This document shows positions 43,574-51,831 of a stretch of DNA of 64,000 nt, piece by piece. Source of the DNA: Sphingomonas sp. So64.6b. GTDB lineage: Bacteria; Pseudomonadota; Alphaproteobacteria; Sphingomonadales; Sphingomonadaceae. Location: positions 2,976,001 to 3,040,000 of the forward strand of contig NZ_CP048817.1 of NCBI RefSeq assembly GCF_014171475.1, given 5' to 3'. Every line of letters starts with the position of its first letter. Positions within the stretch are counted from its first letter, which is position 1. The translations under genes were made by a program, and so were the position numbers. The notes beneath the pieces were generated by a model. The model did no database searches. It was not told the origin of the DNA and worked only from the letters and a program-made list of their open reading frames with translations.

Positions 43574-44137
43574 ATGCGTATCGCAATTCTCGCCGCCATC
43601 GCGGCGATCGCCCTGCCCGCCGTCCCGGCAATGGCGCAATCCAACCCACGTGAAGCCAATCGCGAATACCGCGAGGACTCACGCGATGCGCAGCGCGAGT
43701 ATCGCAAGAATCTGCGTGATGCCGATTCACGCAAGGATGTGCGCGAAGCGCGCCAGGAATATCGCGAGGATGTCCGCGATGCCCGGCAGGATCGCCGCCG
43801 TGCGACGCGCGATTGGCGCCAGTATCGCAACTATGACTACAACCGCTACGAGCGCGGCCAGCGGACCTATTATGCCGACCAATATTATCGTGACGGCCGC
43901 TATTATCAGCCGCGCCGGTTGAGCCGCAACGACCGCATCTATCGCGGCAGCAACGGGCGTTATTATTGCCGCCGCAACGACGGCACGACCGGCCTGATCA
44001 TCGGTGGCATCGCCGGTGGCGTGCTCGGCAACTCGATTGCCAATGGCGGGTCGAAGACCATCGGTACGCTGCTTGGCGGCGGTGCGGGCGCGTTGCTCGG
44101 CCGGTCGATCGATCGCGGCCAGGTCAATTGCCGCTAA
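43574..44137 (+). CDS. Glycine-zipper 2TM protein with charged linker, 187 residues
   Basis: A signal peptide (MRIAILAAIAAIALPAVPAMA) is followed by a highly charged Arg/Glu/Tyr-rich stretch with repeats of the type REYRED-RDAQREY-RKN, then YYCRRNDGTTGLIIGGIAGG, and a glycine zipper ending GALLGRSIDRG. It is a larger paralogue of the protein at 42493 (both have C-R-[KR]-x-DGTTGLI) and shares its upstream promoter element. Predicted envelope or periplasmic protein, function unknown. Confidence 0.85.
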   Translation: MRIAILAAIAAIALPAVPAMAQSNPREANREYREDSRDAQREYRKNLRDADSRKDVREARQEYREDVRDARQDRRRATRDWRQYRNYDYNRYERGQRTYYADQYYRDGRYYQPRRLSRNDRIYRGSNGRYYCRRNDGTTGLIIGGIAGGVLGNSIANGGSKTIGTLLGGGAGALLGRSIDRGQVNCR

Positions 44138-44162
44138 GCTTTAATCAAGCAGAATGAGAAAG

Positions 44163-44192
44163 GGCCCGGTGAGCGATCACCGGGCCTTTTTT
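44163..44192 (+). terminator. Terminator after the 187-residue glycine-zipper gene
   Basis: GGCCCGGTGA / TCACCGGGCC stem with loop GCGA followed by TTTTTT. Confidence 0.92.
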
Positions 44193-44211
44193 AATCCAGC
44201 GATAATGAAGA

Positions 44212-44433
44212 TCAGAGCAGGCCGCCGCCGATGAACAGGCGGATCGCGCAGATGATCACCAGCACGATGTTGAGGTTGCGTCCCATCTTGCTCGATGACA
44301 ATGCGCCAAGCGCGATGCCGACGATCCCGATCGGGATGGTCAGCCAGTTGAGCCAGCCAAGCAAAGGAATGAAGCCGATCAACGTCAGGAGCAGGACGAG
44401 GAGGCCGATGAGGATCGAGAAAATGTTCAGCAT
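44212..44433 (-). CDS. Small membrane protein, 73 residues
   Basis: Starting MLNIFSILIGLLVLLLTLIG, the protein is almost wholly hydrophobic with two to three helices and a short polar turn (SSSKMGRNLN). Resembles small two-helix inner-membrane proteins of unknown role. No strong ribosome site is visible; the start is chosen where the hydrophobic sequence begins. Convergent with the glycine-zipper gene across the terminator. Confidence 0.65.
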   Translation of the reverse strand: MLNIFSILIGLLVLLLTLIGFIPLLGWLNWLTIPIGIVGIALGALSSSKMGRNLNIVLVIICAIRLFIGGGLL

Positions 44434-44555
44434 GAGGCGAACATGACGATCGCACACCGCCTGCGCAAGAGGTGATCTCGCGACGAGCGACTTCATCGCC
44501 AACGCTATCTTAACCCATTTCTGCGCAATGATTTAAGCCTGTGCGGGAGCGTTTT

Positions 44556-45326
44556 ATGGTTCGCAGTCGGTTTGGTTTAGCGATGGTTCTGGTCCTGCCC
44601 GTGGCGCTTGCCGCGTGCGGGCCGCGCGAGGGCGAGCGCAATCTCGATTCGCTCGACCAGGAGCTGATCGACGGCAATTCGGCGGGAAACACGCGCGACC
44701 CGGCCTTGATGAGCGCATTGCAGGACCAGATCATGGTCGATCCGACGCTCGCCTCGCAGGCCAATAACGACGCCGTCCGTCCCCCTGCCCAGCCCTATTC
44801 GGGTGCGGTGCCCGCCGACGGAATCGCTGGCGGGGCCCGTGCCGGCGCGGGCGCCGGAACAAGCGAAGCGGTGAAATCCACCCCCGCGCCGAAAGCCGGC
44901 GGCTGCGCGCAGTGCGACGCGGCGCGCGAATCGCTGACGCTCGGCGCGCTCGCCGCGCGGCAAAAGGATCCGCGGACCGCCGATTGTGCCAGCAAGATGC
45001 GCTATTCGACACGCTGGGTGCAGCGTTTGCCCGCCGACCTGCCGCTTTATCCCGATGCGCGGGTCAGCGAAGCGGCCGGTGCCGAGGGCGGGGGCTGCGC
45101 ATTGCGCGCGGTCAGCTTCGCCACATCGGCCTCGCTGCAGAGCGTGCTCGACTGGTATTATACGCGCACCACCAATGCCGGTTATTCGGCCGAGCATGAG
45201 GCGGACGGCGCCGAACACGTCCTTGGCGGTACGCGCGACCGCGACGATGGCGCGTTCGCCTTGTTCCTGACCAAGCGTGGCGATGGTGGCACCGACGTGG
45301 ATCTTGTGGCGAATAACGGGCGCTGA
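44556..45326 (+). CDS. Predicted lipoprotein, function unknown
   Basis: 256 residues starting MVRSRFGLAMVLVLPVALAACG, a lipoprotein signal with lipobox LAAC. After a low-complexity Gly/Ala linker (GGARAGAGAGTSEAVK) comes a domain with paired cysteines (GGCAQCDAARES and TADCASK) and a C-terminal portion (SVLDWYYTRTTNAGYSAEHE) like small sensory or binding folds. I do not recognise the family. GGGAG seven bases before ATG 44556 supports this start over GTG 44541. Confidence 0.8.
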   Translation: MVRSRFGLAMVLVLPVALAACGPREGERNLDSLDQELIDGNSAGNTRDPALMSALQDQIMVDPTLASQANNDAVRPPAQPYSGAVPADGIAGGARAGAGAGTSEAVKSTPAPKAGGCAQCDAARESLTLGALAARQKDPRTADCASKMRYSTRWVQRLPADLPLYPDARVSEAAGAEGGGCALRAVSFATSASLQSVLDWYYTRTTNAGYSAEHEADGAEHVLGGTRDRDDGAFALFLTKRGDGGTDVDLVANNGR

Positions 45327-45493
45327 ACGGGCTGACGGTTCGCAAACCAAACAAGTCGGGGTGTCGGGTTGGTGATTACTCCCTCCAGCAAAGTCCCGTA
45401 CTTGGCTCCACGGTGTAGTCACGTGACAAGTCCGGGGTGACGGGCGGACGCACGAAGGTTCTCTTTCCCCGCCATCCGCGCTAACGCAGCGCC

Positions 45494-45886
45494 ATGAATT
45501 CCCTTCTTCTAGTCATGGCCGGCGGCGCGATCGGTTCGGGCGCGCGTTTTCTCACCGGGCGCGCGACGCTCGCCTGGTTCGGGCCGTCCTATCCGTGGGG
45601 CACGCTTGCGGTGAATTTGATCGGCGGGTTCCTGATGGGCGCGCTGGTTGGCGCGCTCGCGCGTGCATCGGGGATAGGAGGGGCCGTATCGGGTGAGAAT
45701 TGGCGGCTGCTGCTTGCGGTCGGCGTGCTTGGCGGGTTCACCACGTTCTCGGCCTTTTCGCTCGACACGGTGCTGATGCTTCAGCGCGGCGAGCTGTCGA
45801 TGGCCATTATCTATGTGCTGGCGTCGGTGATCGGATCGATCGCCGCATTGTTCGCCGGCCTCGCACTGACAAGAGTAGTAGCATGA
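45494..45886 (+). CDS. crcB: Fluoride exporter CrcB/Fluc
   Basis: 130 residues, four helices, with the family motifs GGAIGSGARFL, TLAVNLIGGFLMG and GGFTTFSAFSLD. Works as a dual-topology dimer that lets fluoride leave the cell. I saw no fluoride riboswitch in the 160 bp upstream. Its stop overlaps the rluC start (ATGA). Confidence 0.95.
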   Translation: MNSLLLVMAGGAIGSGARFLTGRATLAWFGPSYPWGTLAVNLIGGFLMGALVGALARASGIGGAVSGENWRLLLAVGVLGGFTTFSAFSLDTVLMLQRGELSMAIIYVLASVIGSIAALFAGLALTRVVA

Positions 45887-47052
45887 GCGATTCCCCGAAA
45901 GCCCCGAAGCCCGCCAAGGGCGGAGAGGATAATGTCCGCCAGTTCAATGTCGGTCTCGACGATGACGGCATCCGGCTCGATCGCTGGTTCAAGCGACATT
46001 TGCCCGACACCAGCTTCACCACCGTCGCCAAATGGGCGCGCACCGGGCAATTGCGCATCGATGGCGCGCGCGCGACGCCGGGCGATCGCATCGCCACCGG
46101 CCAGACGATCCGCGTACCGCCGGCCGAACCGGTGCGCGAGGATGCGCCGAAGAAGCGCGAGCGCCCGCCGCTGAGCGACGAACAGACCGACTATATCCGC
46201 GAGATGGTGATCCACCGCGACAAGCAGGCGATCGTGCTCAACAAGCCGCCCGGCCTCGCCACGCAGGGCGGGACCAAGACGCACGAGCATGTCGATGGCC
46301 TGCTCGACGGGCTGCAGTTCGATGGCGAGAGCCGGCCCAAGCTGGTCCATCGGCTCGACAAGGATACGTCGGGCGCCTTGCTGATCGCGCGCACCACGCG
46401 CGCGGCGGCGTTCTTCGCCAAATCCTTCTCCTCGCGCAGCGCCAAGAAGGTCTATTGGGCGCTGGTCGTCGGCGTGCCGGCGATCGATGACGGCATGATC
46501 GAACTGCCGATCGCCAAGCAACCAGGCAGCGGCGGCGAGAAGATGCATGTCGACGAAGCCGAAGGCAGCCCGGCGCGCACCCGCTACCGGGTGATCGAGC
46601 ATGCCGGCAACAACACCGCCTGGCTCGAGCTGATTCCCTATACCGGGCGCACGCACCAGCTTCGCGTGCATCTTTCGGCGATCGGCCATCCGATCGTCGG
46701 CGACGGCAAATATGGCGGACAGGCCGCGTTCCTGACCGGCGCGATCAGTCGGAAGATGCATCTCCATTCGCGGCGCATCAAGATCGACCATCCCGATGGC
46801 GGCGAGATCGAAATCCAGGCCGAGCTGCCGGCGCATTTCGCCGAGAGCTTGAAACATCTCGGGTTCGACGAGATGCTTGGCAACATGATGCCGCTCGACA
46901 CGCCGCCACCGCCGAGCAAGGCGGTGAAGAAACAACAGGCGAAGCAGCACGCCAAGAATATGCGCAAGGATCGCAAGGGTGAACGGCGGCGGCGCGGCGA
47001 GCGCAGCGAGGCCCCCGCCCGCCCCGCGCGTCCGACGCGACCCGCGCGCTGA
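45883..47052 (+). CDS. rluC: 23S rRNA pseudouridine synthase RluC-type
   Basis: 389 residues. An S4 RNA-binding domain (about 25-80, RLDRWFKRHLPDTSFTTVAK) precedes a RluA-family catalytic domain with HRLDKDTSG at 156-164; Asp159 is the expected catalytic residue. It should modify helix-68-region uridines of 23S rRNA. The C-terminal 60 residues are a basic Lys/Arg/Ala tail beyond the catalytic fold. Translationally coupled to crcB. Confidence 0.93.
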   Translation: MSDSPKAPKPAKGGEDNVRQFNVGLDDDGIRLDRWFKRHLPDTSFTTVAKWARTGQLRIDGARATPGDRIATGQTIRVPPAEPVREDAPKKRERPPLSDEQTDYIREMVIHRDKQAIVLNKPPGLATQGGTKTHEHVDGLLDGLQFDGESRPKLVHRLDKDTSGALLIARTTRAAAFFAKSFSSRSAKKVYWALVVGVPAIDDGMIELPIAKQPGSGGEKMHVDEAEGSPARTRYRVIEHAGNNTAWLELIPYTGRTHQLRVHLSAIGHPIVGDGKYGGQAAFLTGAISRKMHLHSRRIKIDHPDGGEIEIQAELPAHFAESLKHLGFDEMLGNMMPLDTPPPPSKAVKKQQAKQHAKNMRKDRKGERRRRGERSEAPARPARPTRPAR

Positions 47053-47064
47053 GCCCGGTAACCA

Positions 47065-47661
47065 ATGCATCCCAATCCCGTATTCCGCCCCGGCGATGAG
47101 GCCGGGATGCTCGACTGGGCGGTCGGGATTGGCTTCGCGCATATCTTTGTGACCACGCCGGACCTGCCACTGGTGGTTCACGCGCCGGTCGTCACGGTCG
47201 GTGAGCGGCGGCTGCGCTTCCATGTCGCACGCGCCAATCGCGCGACGCCGCATCTCGATGGTGCGCGCGTGCTGCTCAGCATTGCCGGCGCGCAAGGGTA
47301 TATCACGCCCAACTGGTACGTCGCGCCCGGACAGCAGGTGCCGACATGGGATTATACGGCGGTCGAGATCGACGGCGTGGCGCGTGCGTGCGACGATGAC
47401 GCGCTGGTCGAACAGCTTGACCGGCTCGCCGCAATCCATGAGCCGCGCGTGATTCCGGAGAACCCGTGGACGCGCGCGAAGATGGATGAGGATCGCTTTC
47501 GCGCGATGCTGCGTGCGATCATCGCCTTCGAGGTCGAGATTGACGGGATTCGCGGCACGCGCAAGCTGAGCCAGAACAAGTCCGCCGCGGACCGCGCCGG
47601 CGTCGTCGCCGGCCTGATGCGCAGTGGCCATGCCGACCTCGCGCGCGAAATCCCGCAATGA
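47065..47661 (+). CDS. PaiB-type FMN-binding protein
   Basis: 198 residues of the FMN-binding negative regulator (PaiB) family: FRPGDEAGMLDWAVGIGFAH at the start, YITPNWY for flavin contact, and FEVEIDGIRGTRKLSQNKS near the end, a family hallmark. PaiB proteins bind FMN and were named for protease/sporulation control in Bacillus; the role here is probably redox or flavin related. Its stop overlaps the following phosphatase gene by four bases. Confidence 0.9.
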   Translation: MHPNPVFRPGDEAGMLDWAVGIGFAHIFVTTPDLPLVVHAPVVTVGERRLRFHVARANRATPHLDGARVLLSIAGAQGYITPNWYVAPGQQVPTWDYTAVEIDGVARACDDDALVEQLDRLAAIHEPRVIPENPWTRAKMDEDRFRAMLRAIIAFEVEIDGIRGTRKLSQNKSAADRAGVVAGLMRSGHADLAREIPQ

Positions 47662-48323
47662 ACCGCCTCGCCTTGTTCGATTGCGATGGCACGCTGGTCG
47701 ATAGCCAGGCCAATATCTGCCAGGCGATGGAAGAAGCGTTTATGCTCCACCGGCTCGATCCGCCCGGCCGGAACGACATTCGCCGCGTCGTCGGGTTGAG
47801 CCTGGTCGAAGTGATGCGCAGCCTGCTGCCCCATGCCGAGGACGCGCAACACCGTGCGTTGGCGGAGGATTACCGTGTCACCTTCCTGCGCTTGCGCACC
47901 GCCGGCGCGCTGACCGACGAGCCCTTGTTCGGCGGCATGATCGCGGCGCTCGATGCGCTGGCGGCATCGGGCTGGGTGTTCGGCGTGGCGACCGGCAAGT
48001 CCGATCGCGGCCTGATCCGCGTGCTTGACGAACATGGTATCAAGGCGCGCTTCGTGACGCTGCAGACCGCCGATCGCCACCCGTCCAAACCGCATCCGTC
48101 GATGATCGAAACCGCGATCCGCGAAGCCGGCGCCTCGCCCGAAACGACGGTGATGATCGGCGATACGAGTTATGACATGCTGATGGCGCGGGCCGGCAAT
48201 GTCCGTGCGCTGGGCGTGGCATGGGGCTATCATCCGGTCGACGAACTGATCGCGGCCGGCGCGCATGCGATTGCCAAGGATGTCGCGGATTTGCCGGGAC
48301 ATATGGAAACGATAAAGGCCTGA
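47658..48323 (+). CDS. gph: HAD-superfamily phosphatase, phosphoglycolate phosphatase-like
   Basis: 221 residues. HAD motif I FDCDGTLVDS at 7-16, motif II GVATGKS, motif III Lys in HPSKPHPSMI and motif IV GDTSYDMLMA. The cap domain type fits Gph/PGMB-like phosphatases, which salvage 2-phosphoglycolate from DNA repair or act on sugar phosphates. Coupled to the PaiB-type gene (ATGA). Confidence 0.9.
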   Translation: MNRLALFDCDGTLVDSQANICQAMEEAFMLHRLDPPGRNDIRRVVGLSLVEVMRSLLPHAEDAQHRALAEDYRVTFLRLRTAGALTDEPLFGGMIAALDALAASGWVFGVATGKSDRGLIRVLDEHGIKARFVTLQTADRHPSKPHPSMIETAIREAGASPETTVMIGDTSYDMLMARAGNVRALGVAWGYHPVDELIAAGAHAIAKDVADLPGHMETIKA

Positions 48324-48359
48324 TCTTCCCGTTCGTCCGGGCCCTTCGATTGCCAAAAA

Positions 48360-48451
48360 CCGTTCGTGCTGAGCTTGTCGAAGCACCGCCATCCTCACAC
48401 ACCACCGTGCTTTGGGGGTACGAGCCCTTCGACAGGCTCAGGGCGAACGGT
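48360..48451. repeat. Interspersed inverted repeat, family 1
   Basis: CCGTTCGTGCTGAGCTTGTC on the left and GACAGGCTCAGGGCGAACGG on the right, with an unrelated 50-bp centre. Confidence 0.85.
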
Positions 48452-48561
48452 AGTATTGGGTCGCACATAGCGAAATCTGGTATAAACGCCGCGCCAAGGT
48501 TTCTCGACTTCGCTCGAAACGAACGGCAAGTGTGATCATCCAACCCGTGCAAGGCACCGCA

Positions 48562-48783
48562 ATGACCGATCCGGAAACCACCGCCCGCAACCGTTATTTC
48601 CTGATCGCCGGGTCGCGCATCGCCGGGGTCGCCGGCGCGCTGCTCGGGCTGGTGCTGATCGGCCGGGCGCAGATCCTCGAACAGAAGATCCTCGGCACCG
48701 CGATCGTGCTGTCGGCGCTGCTGATGGTCGCAATCGTGCCGCGCGCGCTCGCCCGCCGCTGGCGCAGCCCGCCCCAGGATTGA
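48562..48783 (+). CDS. Small two-helix membrane protein
   Basis: 73 residues from ATG 48562 (MTDPETTARNRYFLIAGSRI). Two hydrophobic helices (AGVAGALLGLVLIGRA and IVLSALLMVAIVPRAL) with a basic C-terminus. No family identified, but the same arrangement (small membrane protein just upstream of the ATP12 gene, 7-bp gap) suggests co-transcription with it. Confidence 0.7.
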   Translation: MTDPETTARNRYFLIAGSRIAGVAGALLGLVLIGRAQILEQKILGTAIVLSALLMVAIVPRALARRWRSPPQD

Positions 48784-48790
48784 GCCGGGT

Positions 48791-49474
48791 ATGAAGCGCT
48801 TCTGGACCGATGTGGCGACCGACGCAGACGGCGTCGTCACACTCGACGGCAAGCCGGTGCGCACGCCCGGCCGCGCGCCGCTCGCCATTCCATTCACGCC
48901 TCTGGCCGAAGCGGTGGCCGATGAATGGCGCGCGGTGAGCGGCGAGATCGATCCGCGCACGATGCCGCTGACCGGGCTGGCCAATGCCGCGATCGAACGC
49001 ATCGGCGCCGACCCGGGGAGTTTCGCCGCCGGCCTCGCCGTGTTCGCCGAAAGCGACCTGCTTTGTTACCGTGCGGAGGATCCGCCGGCGCTGGTCGAGC
49101 GCCAGGCGCTGTTATGGGATCCGCTGCTCGACTGGGCGCGCACGCGTTACGACGTGCATTTCGAGCTGGTCATGGGGATCATGCACCGCGCGCAGCCGCC
49201 GCTGACCATCACCCGCCTGAGCGACGCGATCACGGCACGAACGCCATGGGAACTGGCCGGACTGGCGCCGATCGTGACGATCGGCGGCTCGCTAATCGCC
49301 GGCCTCGCGCTGATCGAGGATGCCGCGAGCGCCGGGGACATATGGCGCGCGATCGAACTCGACGAGGATTGGCAGGCCGAACAATGGGGCCGCGACGACC
49401 TGTCGCTTGCCGCGCTCAAATCGCGGCGGCGTGATTTCGATGCCGGGGTGCGGTTCCTGGAGCTGATTGCTTAG
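48791..49474 (+). CDS. ATP12-family F1-ATPase assembly chaperone
   Basis: 227 residues. The opening KRFWTDVATDADGVVTLDGK, then PVRTPGRAPLAIPF, is characteristic of ATP12, which binds the F1 alpha subunit during ATP synthase assembly in mitochondria and alphaproteobacteria. Normal length and intact throughout, including WDPLLDWARTRYDVHFELV. Cytoplasmic. Confidence 0.95.
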   Translation: MKRFWTDVATDADGVVTLDGKPVRTPGRAPLAIPFTPLAEAVADEWRAVSGEIDPRTMPLTGLANAAIERIGADPGSFAAGLAVFAESDLLCYRAEDPPALVERQALLWDPLLDWARTRYDVHFELVMGIMHRAQPPLTITRLSDAITARTPWELAGLAPIVTIGGSLIAGLALIEDAASAGDIWRAIELDEDWQAEQWGRDDLSLAALKSRRRDFDAGVRFLELIA

Positions 49475-49493
49475 GGTCGGTTGACTCTGGCTT

Positions 49494-49574
49494 GTCACTC
49501 CCGCGAAGGCGGGGGTCCCGCTGCCTTGCCCCGCACTGGAAGGAGAAGCGGGATACCCGCGTTCGCGGATATGA
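49494..49574. repeat. REP-like repeat (TCACTCCCGCGAAGGCGGGGG)
   Basis: TCACTCCCGCGAAGGCGGGG on the left and a complementary CCCGCGTTCGCGGATATGACG on the right. It is a different family from those at 981 and 9336 and lies between convergent genes, so it may also act as a terminator. Confidence 0.75.
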
Positions 49575-49646
49575 CGTGGGATCAGGCAGGTAGGATGGGA
49601 CGGCAAAACGGCGCGAAAGCCATGCCTTCGCGCCGTTTCGAACCGG

Positions 49647-50081
49647 TCAGTTGCAGACGCGAACCGCGGTGCGCTGTCCGGAATAGTCGTCCCAGCGGGT
49701 CTCGACATGGCAGCTTCCATAACCGCGCTGGCCGTAACCATCGCGGCGGTCATAGCCGTTATAACCATTGTCGCGATCATAGGCGCGGCGATCGTCATAG
49801 CCCCGGTCGTCACGATAATCACTGTAACCATCGTCGACATAGGTTTCGCGATAGCCGTTCTGGCGATAACCGCGATGATGGCCGCGACGGCGGTCGTTTG
49901 CGCTCGATGCGATCGCAGCGCCGATCGCCAGGCCGGCGATCCCGGCGATGATCGCGATGCCGCCATTGTCGTTGCCGCGATGACGGCCGCCATAACGCTG
50001 TGCTTCGGCAGGTGCGGCGGCGGTCAGTGCCGTTGCGCCGAGCGCGAGGGCAAGCGTTGCTTTGGTGAACACGGTCGTCAT
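49647..50081 (-). CDS. Exported Arg/Tyr/Asp-rich protein with glycine zipper
   Basis: 144 residues. A signal peptide (MTTVFTKATLALALGATALT, cut near AEAQ) is followed by a short hydrophobic glycine-rich segment (GGIAIIAGIAGLAIGAAIAS) and a long low-complexity part of Tyr, Asp, Arg and Gly (DDRGYDDRRAYDRDNGYNGY), ending in a compact Cys-containing tail (GSCHVETRWDDYSGQRTAVR). Predicted envelope protein, reminiscent of the two glycine-zipper proteins above. CTGGAG eight bases upstream supports ATG 50081. Confidence 0.8.
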   Translation of the reverse strand: MTTVFTKATLALALGATALTAAAPAEAQRYGGRHRGNDNGGIAIIAGIAGLAIGAAIASSANDRRRGHHRGYRQNGYRETYVDDGYSDYRDDRGYDDRRAYDRDNGYNGYDRRDGYGQRGYGSCHVETRWDDYSGQRTAVRVCN

Positions 50082-50200
50082 GGCTTCTACTCCAGGAGCA
50101 GCCCCGATGACGTCCGGTACGGGCGTCGGGTCGTGCAGCTTGTCGACACATTTGCGCCACCCGCCGTGAACCGATGCAGAATGCGCTTTGCAGCCGCCAT

Positions 50201-50959
50201 TCATCTCATCGGCATCGGTGCGATCATCATCCACAGCGCCATCGCGACCATCATCACATTCTCGGTCAGCGACACAAAACCGAGCGGCACTTTACTGTCG
50301 CCGCCCACACAGGCGCATTTGATATCGCGCTTATCGATATAGACCGCCTTGATTACCGACACCGCACCGATCCCGCCGATCACCAGCGCGATCGGCACCG
50401 ACAGCCACATCAGCGCGCCCGACAGCATCAGCACGCCGGCCAATCCTTCCGCATAGGGATAGATATAGCCGTACGGCACCCAGCGCCTGGCGAGCAGGTC
50501 ATAGTTCAGGAACATGCTGGAAAAGCTCTCGACATTCTGCAGCTTCAGCATCGCCAGCACGCACATGCTGAGCGCGATGAACCATTCGCCCGCGCGGACG
50601 GTGAACGGCGTGCCGAACACCGTATAACTCACGGCCAGCGCCATCAACGCGGTCATCGCGAACAGCGCGATCACCGGTCGGTAGAGCGTCGCCTCCGGAT
50701 CGCGCACGCTTTTGCCAAAGAAACGGCGCAGATCGTCATAGCCGCCGATCCGTTGGCCATCGATAAAGGTCTGCGGCGTCGTCGCGACACCATGCTCGGC
50801 CTTGAACGCATCGGTCTGCGCGCGGGTCGTAAGCCAGCGATCGTCCACGTGATAGCCCTGACGCGTGAGCAAATCCTTCGCCTTCAGGCCGAACGGACAG
50901 ACATGGTCCTTCATCACCATACGATAAAGAATGGATCGACGGGTATCGGGGCTGGTCAT
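50201..50959 (-). CDS. Glutaredoxin-MauE/DoxX membrane fusion protein
   Basis: 252 residues. Residues about 1-85 are a glutaredoxin-like domain with a single active-site-like Cys (MKDHVCPFGLKAKDLL) and the cis-Pro region TTPQTFIDGQRIGGYDDL. The rest is a MauE/DoxX-type four-helix redox membrane domain (YGYIYPYAEGLAGVLMLSGA) with CACVGGDSKVPLGFVSLTEN at the end. It probably moves reducing equivalents or sulfur across the membrane. Good ribosome site (CCGGAGACTTGAA). A MerR-type promoter lies just upstream. Confidence 0.9.
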   Translation of the reverse strand: MTSPDTRRSILYRMVMKDHVCPFGLKAKDLLTRQGYHVDDRWLTTRAQTDAFKAEHGVATTPQTFIDGQRIGGYDDLRRFFGKSVRDPEATLYRPVIALFAMTALMALAVSYTVFGTPFTVRAGEWFIALSMCVLAMLKLQNVESFSSMFLNYDLLARRWVPYGYIYPYAEGLAGVLMLSGALMWLSVPIALVIGGIGAVSVIKAVYIDKRDIKCACVGGDSKVPLGFVSLTENVMMVAMALWMMIAPMPMR

Positions 50960-50996
50960 TTCAAGTCTCCGGAAGCGTGCCTTGTCGCTCCCAGCC

Positions 50997-51028
50997 CCTA
51001 TACGCTCCGTACCATGGTACGGAGTCAA
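50997..51028 (-). promoter_or_regulatory. MerR-type promoter with perfect 20-bp dyad
   Basis: On the minus strand TTGACT (51028-51023), a 20-bp spacer, TATAGG (51002-50997). The spacer region overlaps the perfect palindrome CTCCGTACCATGGTACGGAG at 51005-51024. The over-long spacer with a central dyad is the hallmark of MerR-family promoters, and the half-site CTCCGTAC is that of mercury-resistance operators. It drives the glutaredoxin-MauE gene 38 bp downstream. Confidence 0.8.
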
Positions 51029-51165
51029 GCGTTGGTGATGATAATGATTGCGCGGCTCTTTCGCGACGGCGATGTGGGGTGGAGACAGCGCGCGATTGGC
51101 CCGATCACAGGTACAAAACACTGCCGCTAAACTGGTGCCCCTCTCCCAGCCGGAGAGGGACGCTG

Positions 51166-51831
51166 TCAGCGCAGCAGTTTGCGGATGAAGCCGATGATCC
51201 CGGTCTGGCGCGAGCGTTTGAGCTTCTCCGCCGCAAGGATGGTCTTCACGCATTCGAAGCATTGTTCGACATCGTCATTGACCAGGACATAGTCGTAACC
51301 GTCCCAATGGCTGACTTCATTGGCGGCGCGCGCCATGCGGGCGTTGATCACGTCCATCGAATCGGTCGCGCGCTTTTCCAGCCGGTCGCGCAGGATCGGC
51401 ATCGACGGGGGCAGGATGAAGACACGAACCACGTCGCCGCCGGCGAGCTGGTGAAGCTGCTGCGCACCCTGCCAGTCGATGTCGAACAATATGTCGCGCC
51501 CTTCCTCGAGCACGTGCCAGACCTGCGCCTTGGGCGTGCCGTAGCGATGGTCGAAGACATGCGCCCATTCGAGGAATTCATGGTTCGCCGCCATTTCGCG
51601 AAAGGTTTCGAGATCGACGAAGTGATAATCCACGCCATCGACTTCACCCGGGCGCGGCGGGCGCGTGGTGTAGGACACCGACATGCTCAGTTCGGGTTCG
51701 TCGGCGAGCAGCTTTCGCGCGATGGTCGATTTGCCCGCGCCCGATGGCGAAGACAGGACGAACAGCACGCCGCGACGCTTGAACCCGTGCGGGTCGTCGG
51801 CGGACTCGAATGGCTTTGCGGAGGACGGCAT
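51166..51831 (-). CDS. gmk: Guanylate kinase
   Basis: 221 residues. Walker A SSPSGAGKST at about 27-36, SYTTRPPRPGEVDGVDYHFV for GMP binding, and DIDWQGAQQL in the lid region. Phosphorylates GMP to GDP, essential for GTP and (p)ppGpp supply. The ATG on the minus strand (51831-51829) overlaps the plus-strand ATG of the next gene in one CATG; no strong ribosome site is seen for it, so a slightly later start is possible. Confidence 0.96.
   Translation of the reverse strand: MPSSAKPFESADDPHGFKRRGVLFVLSSPSGAGKSTIARKLLADEPELSMSVSYTTRPPRPGEVDGVDYHFVDLETFREMAANHEFLEWAHVFDHRYGTPKAQVWHVLEEGRDILFDIDWQGAQQLHQLAGGDVVRVFILPPSMPILRDRLEKRATDSMDVINARMARAANEVSHWDGYDYVLVNDDVEQCFECVKTILAAEKLKRSRQTGIIGFIRKLLR

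Noticed and set aside
45327..45493. Fluoride riboswitch upstream of crcB
   Set aside because: Looked for the crcB-motif pseudoknot sequence and did not see it; only a half family 2 repeat is present.
45811..47658. 615-codon minus-strand open frame opposite rluC and the PaiB-type gene
   Set aside because: Composition of an antisense frame; both plus-strand genes are well-defined families.
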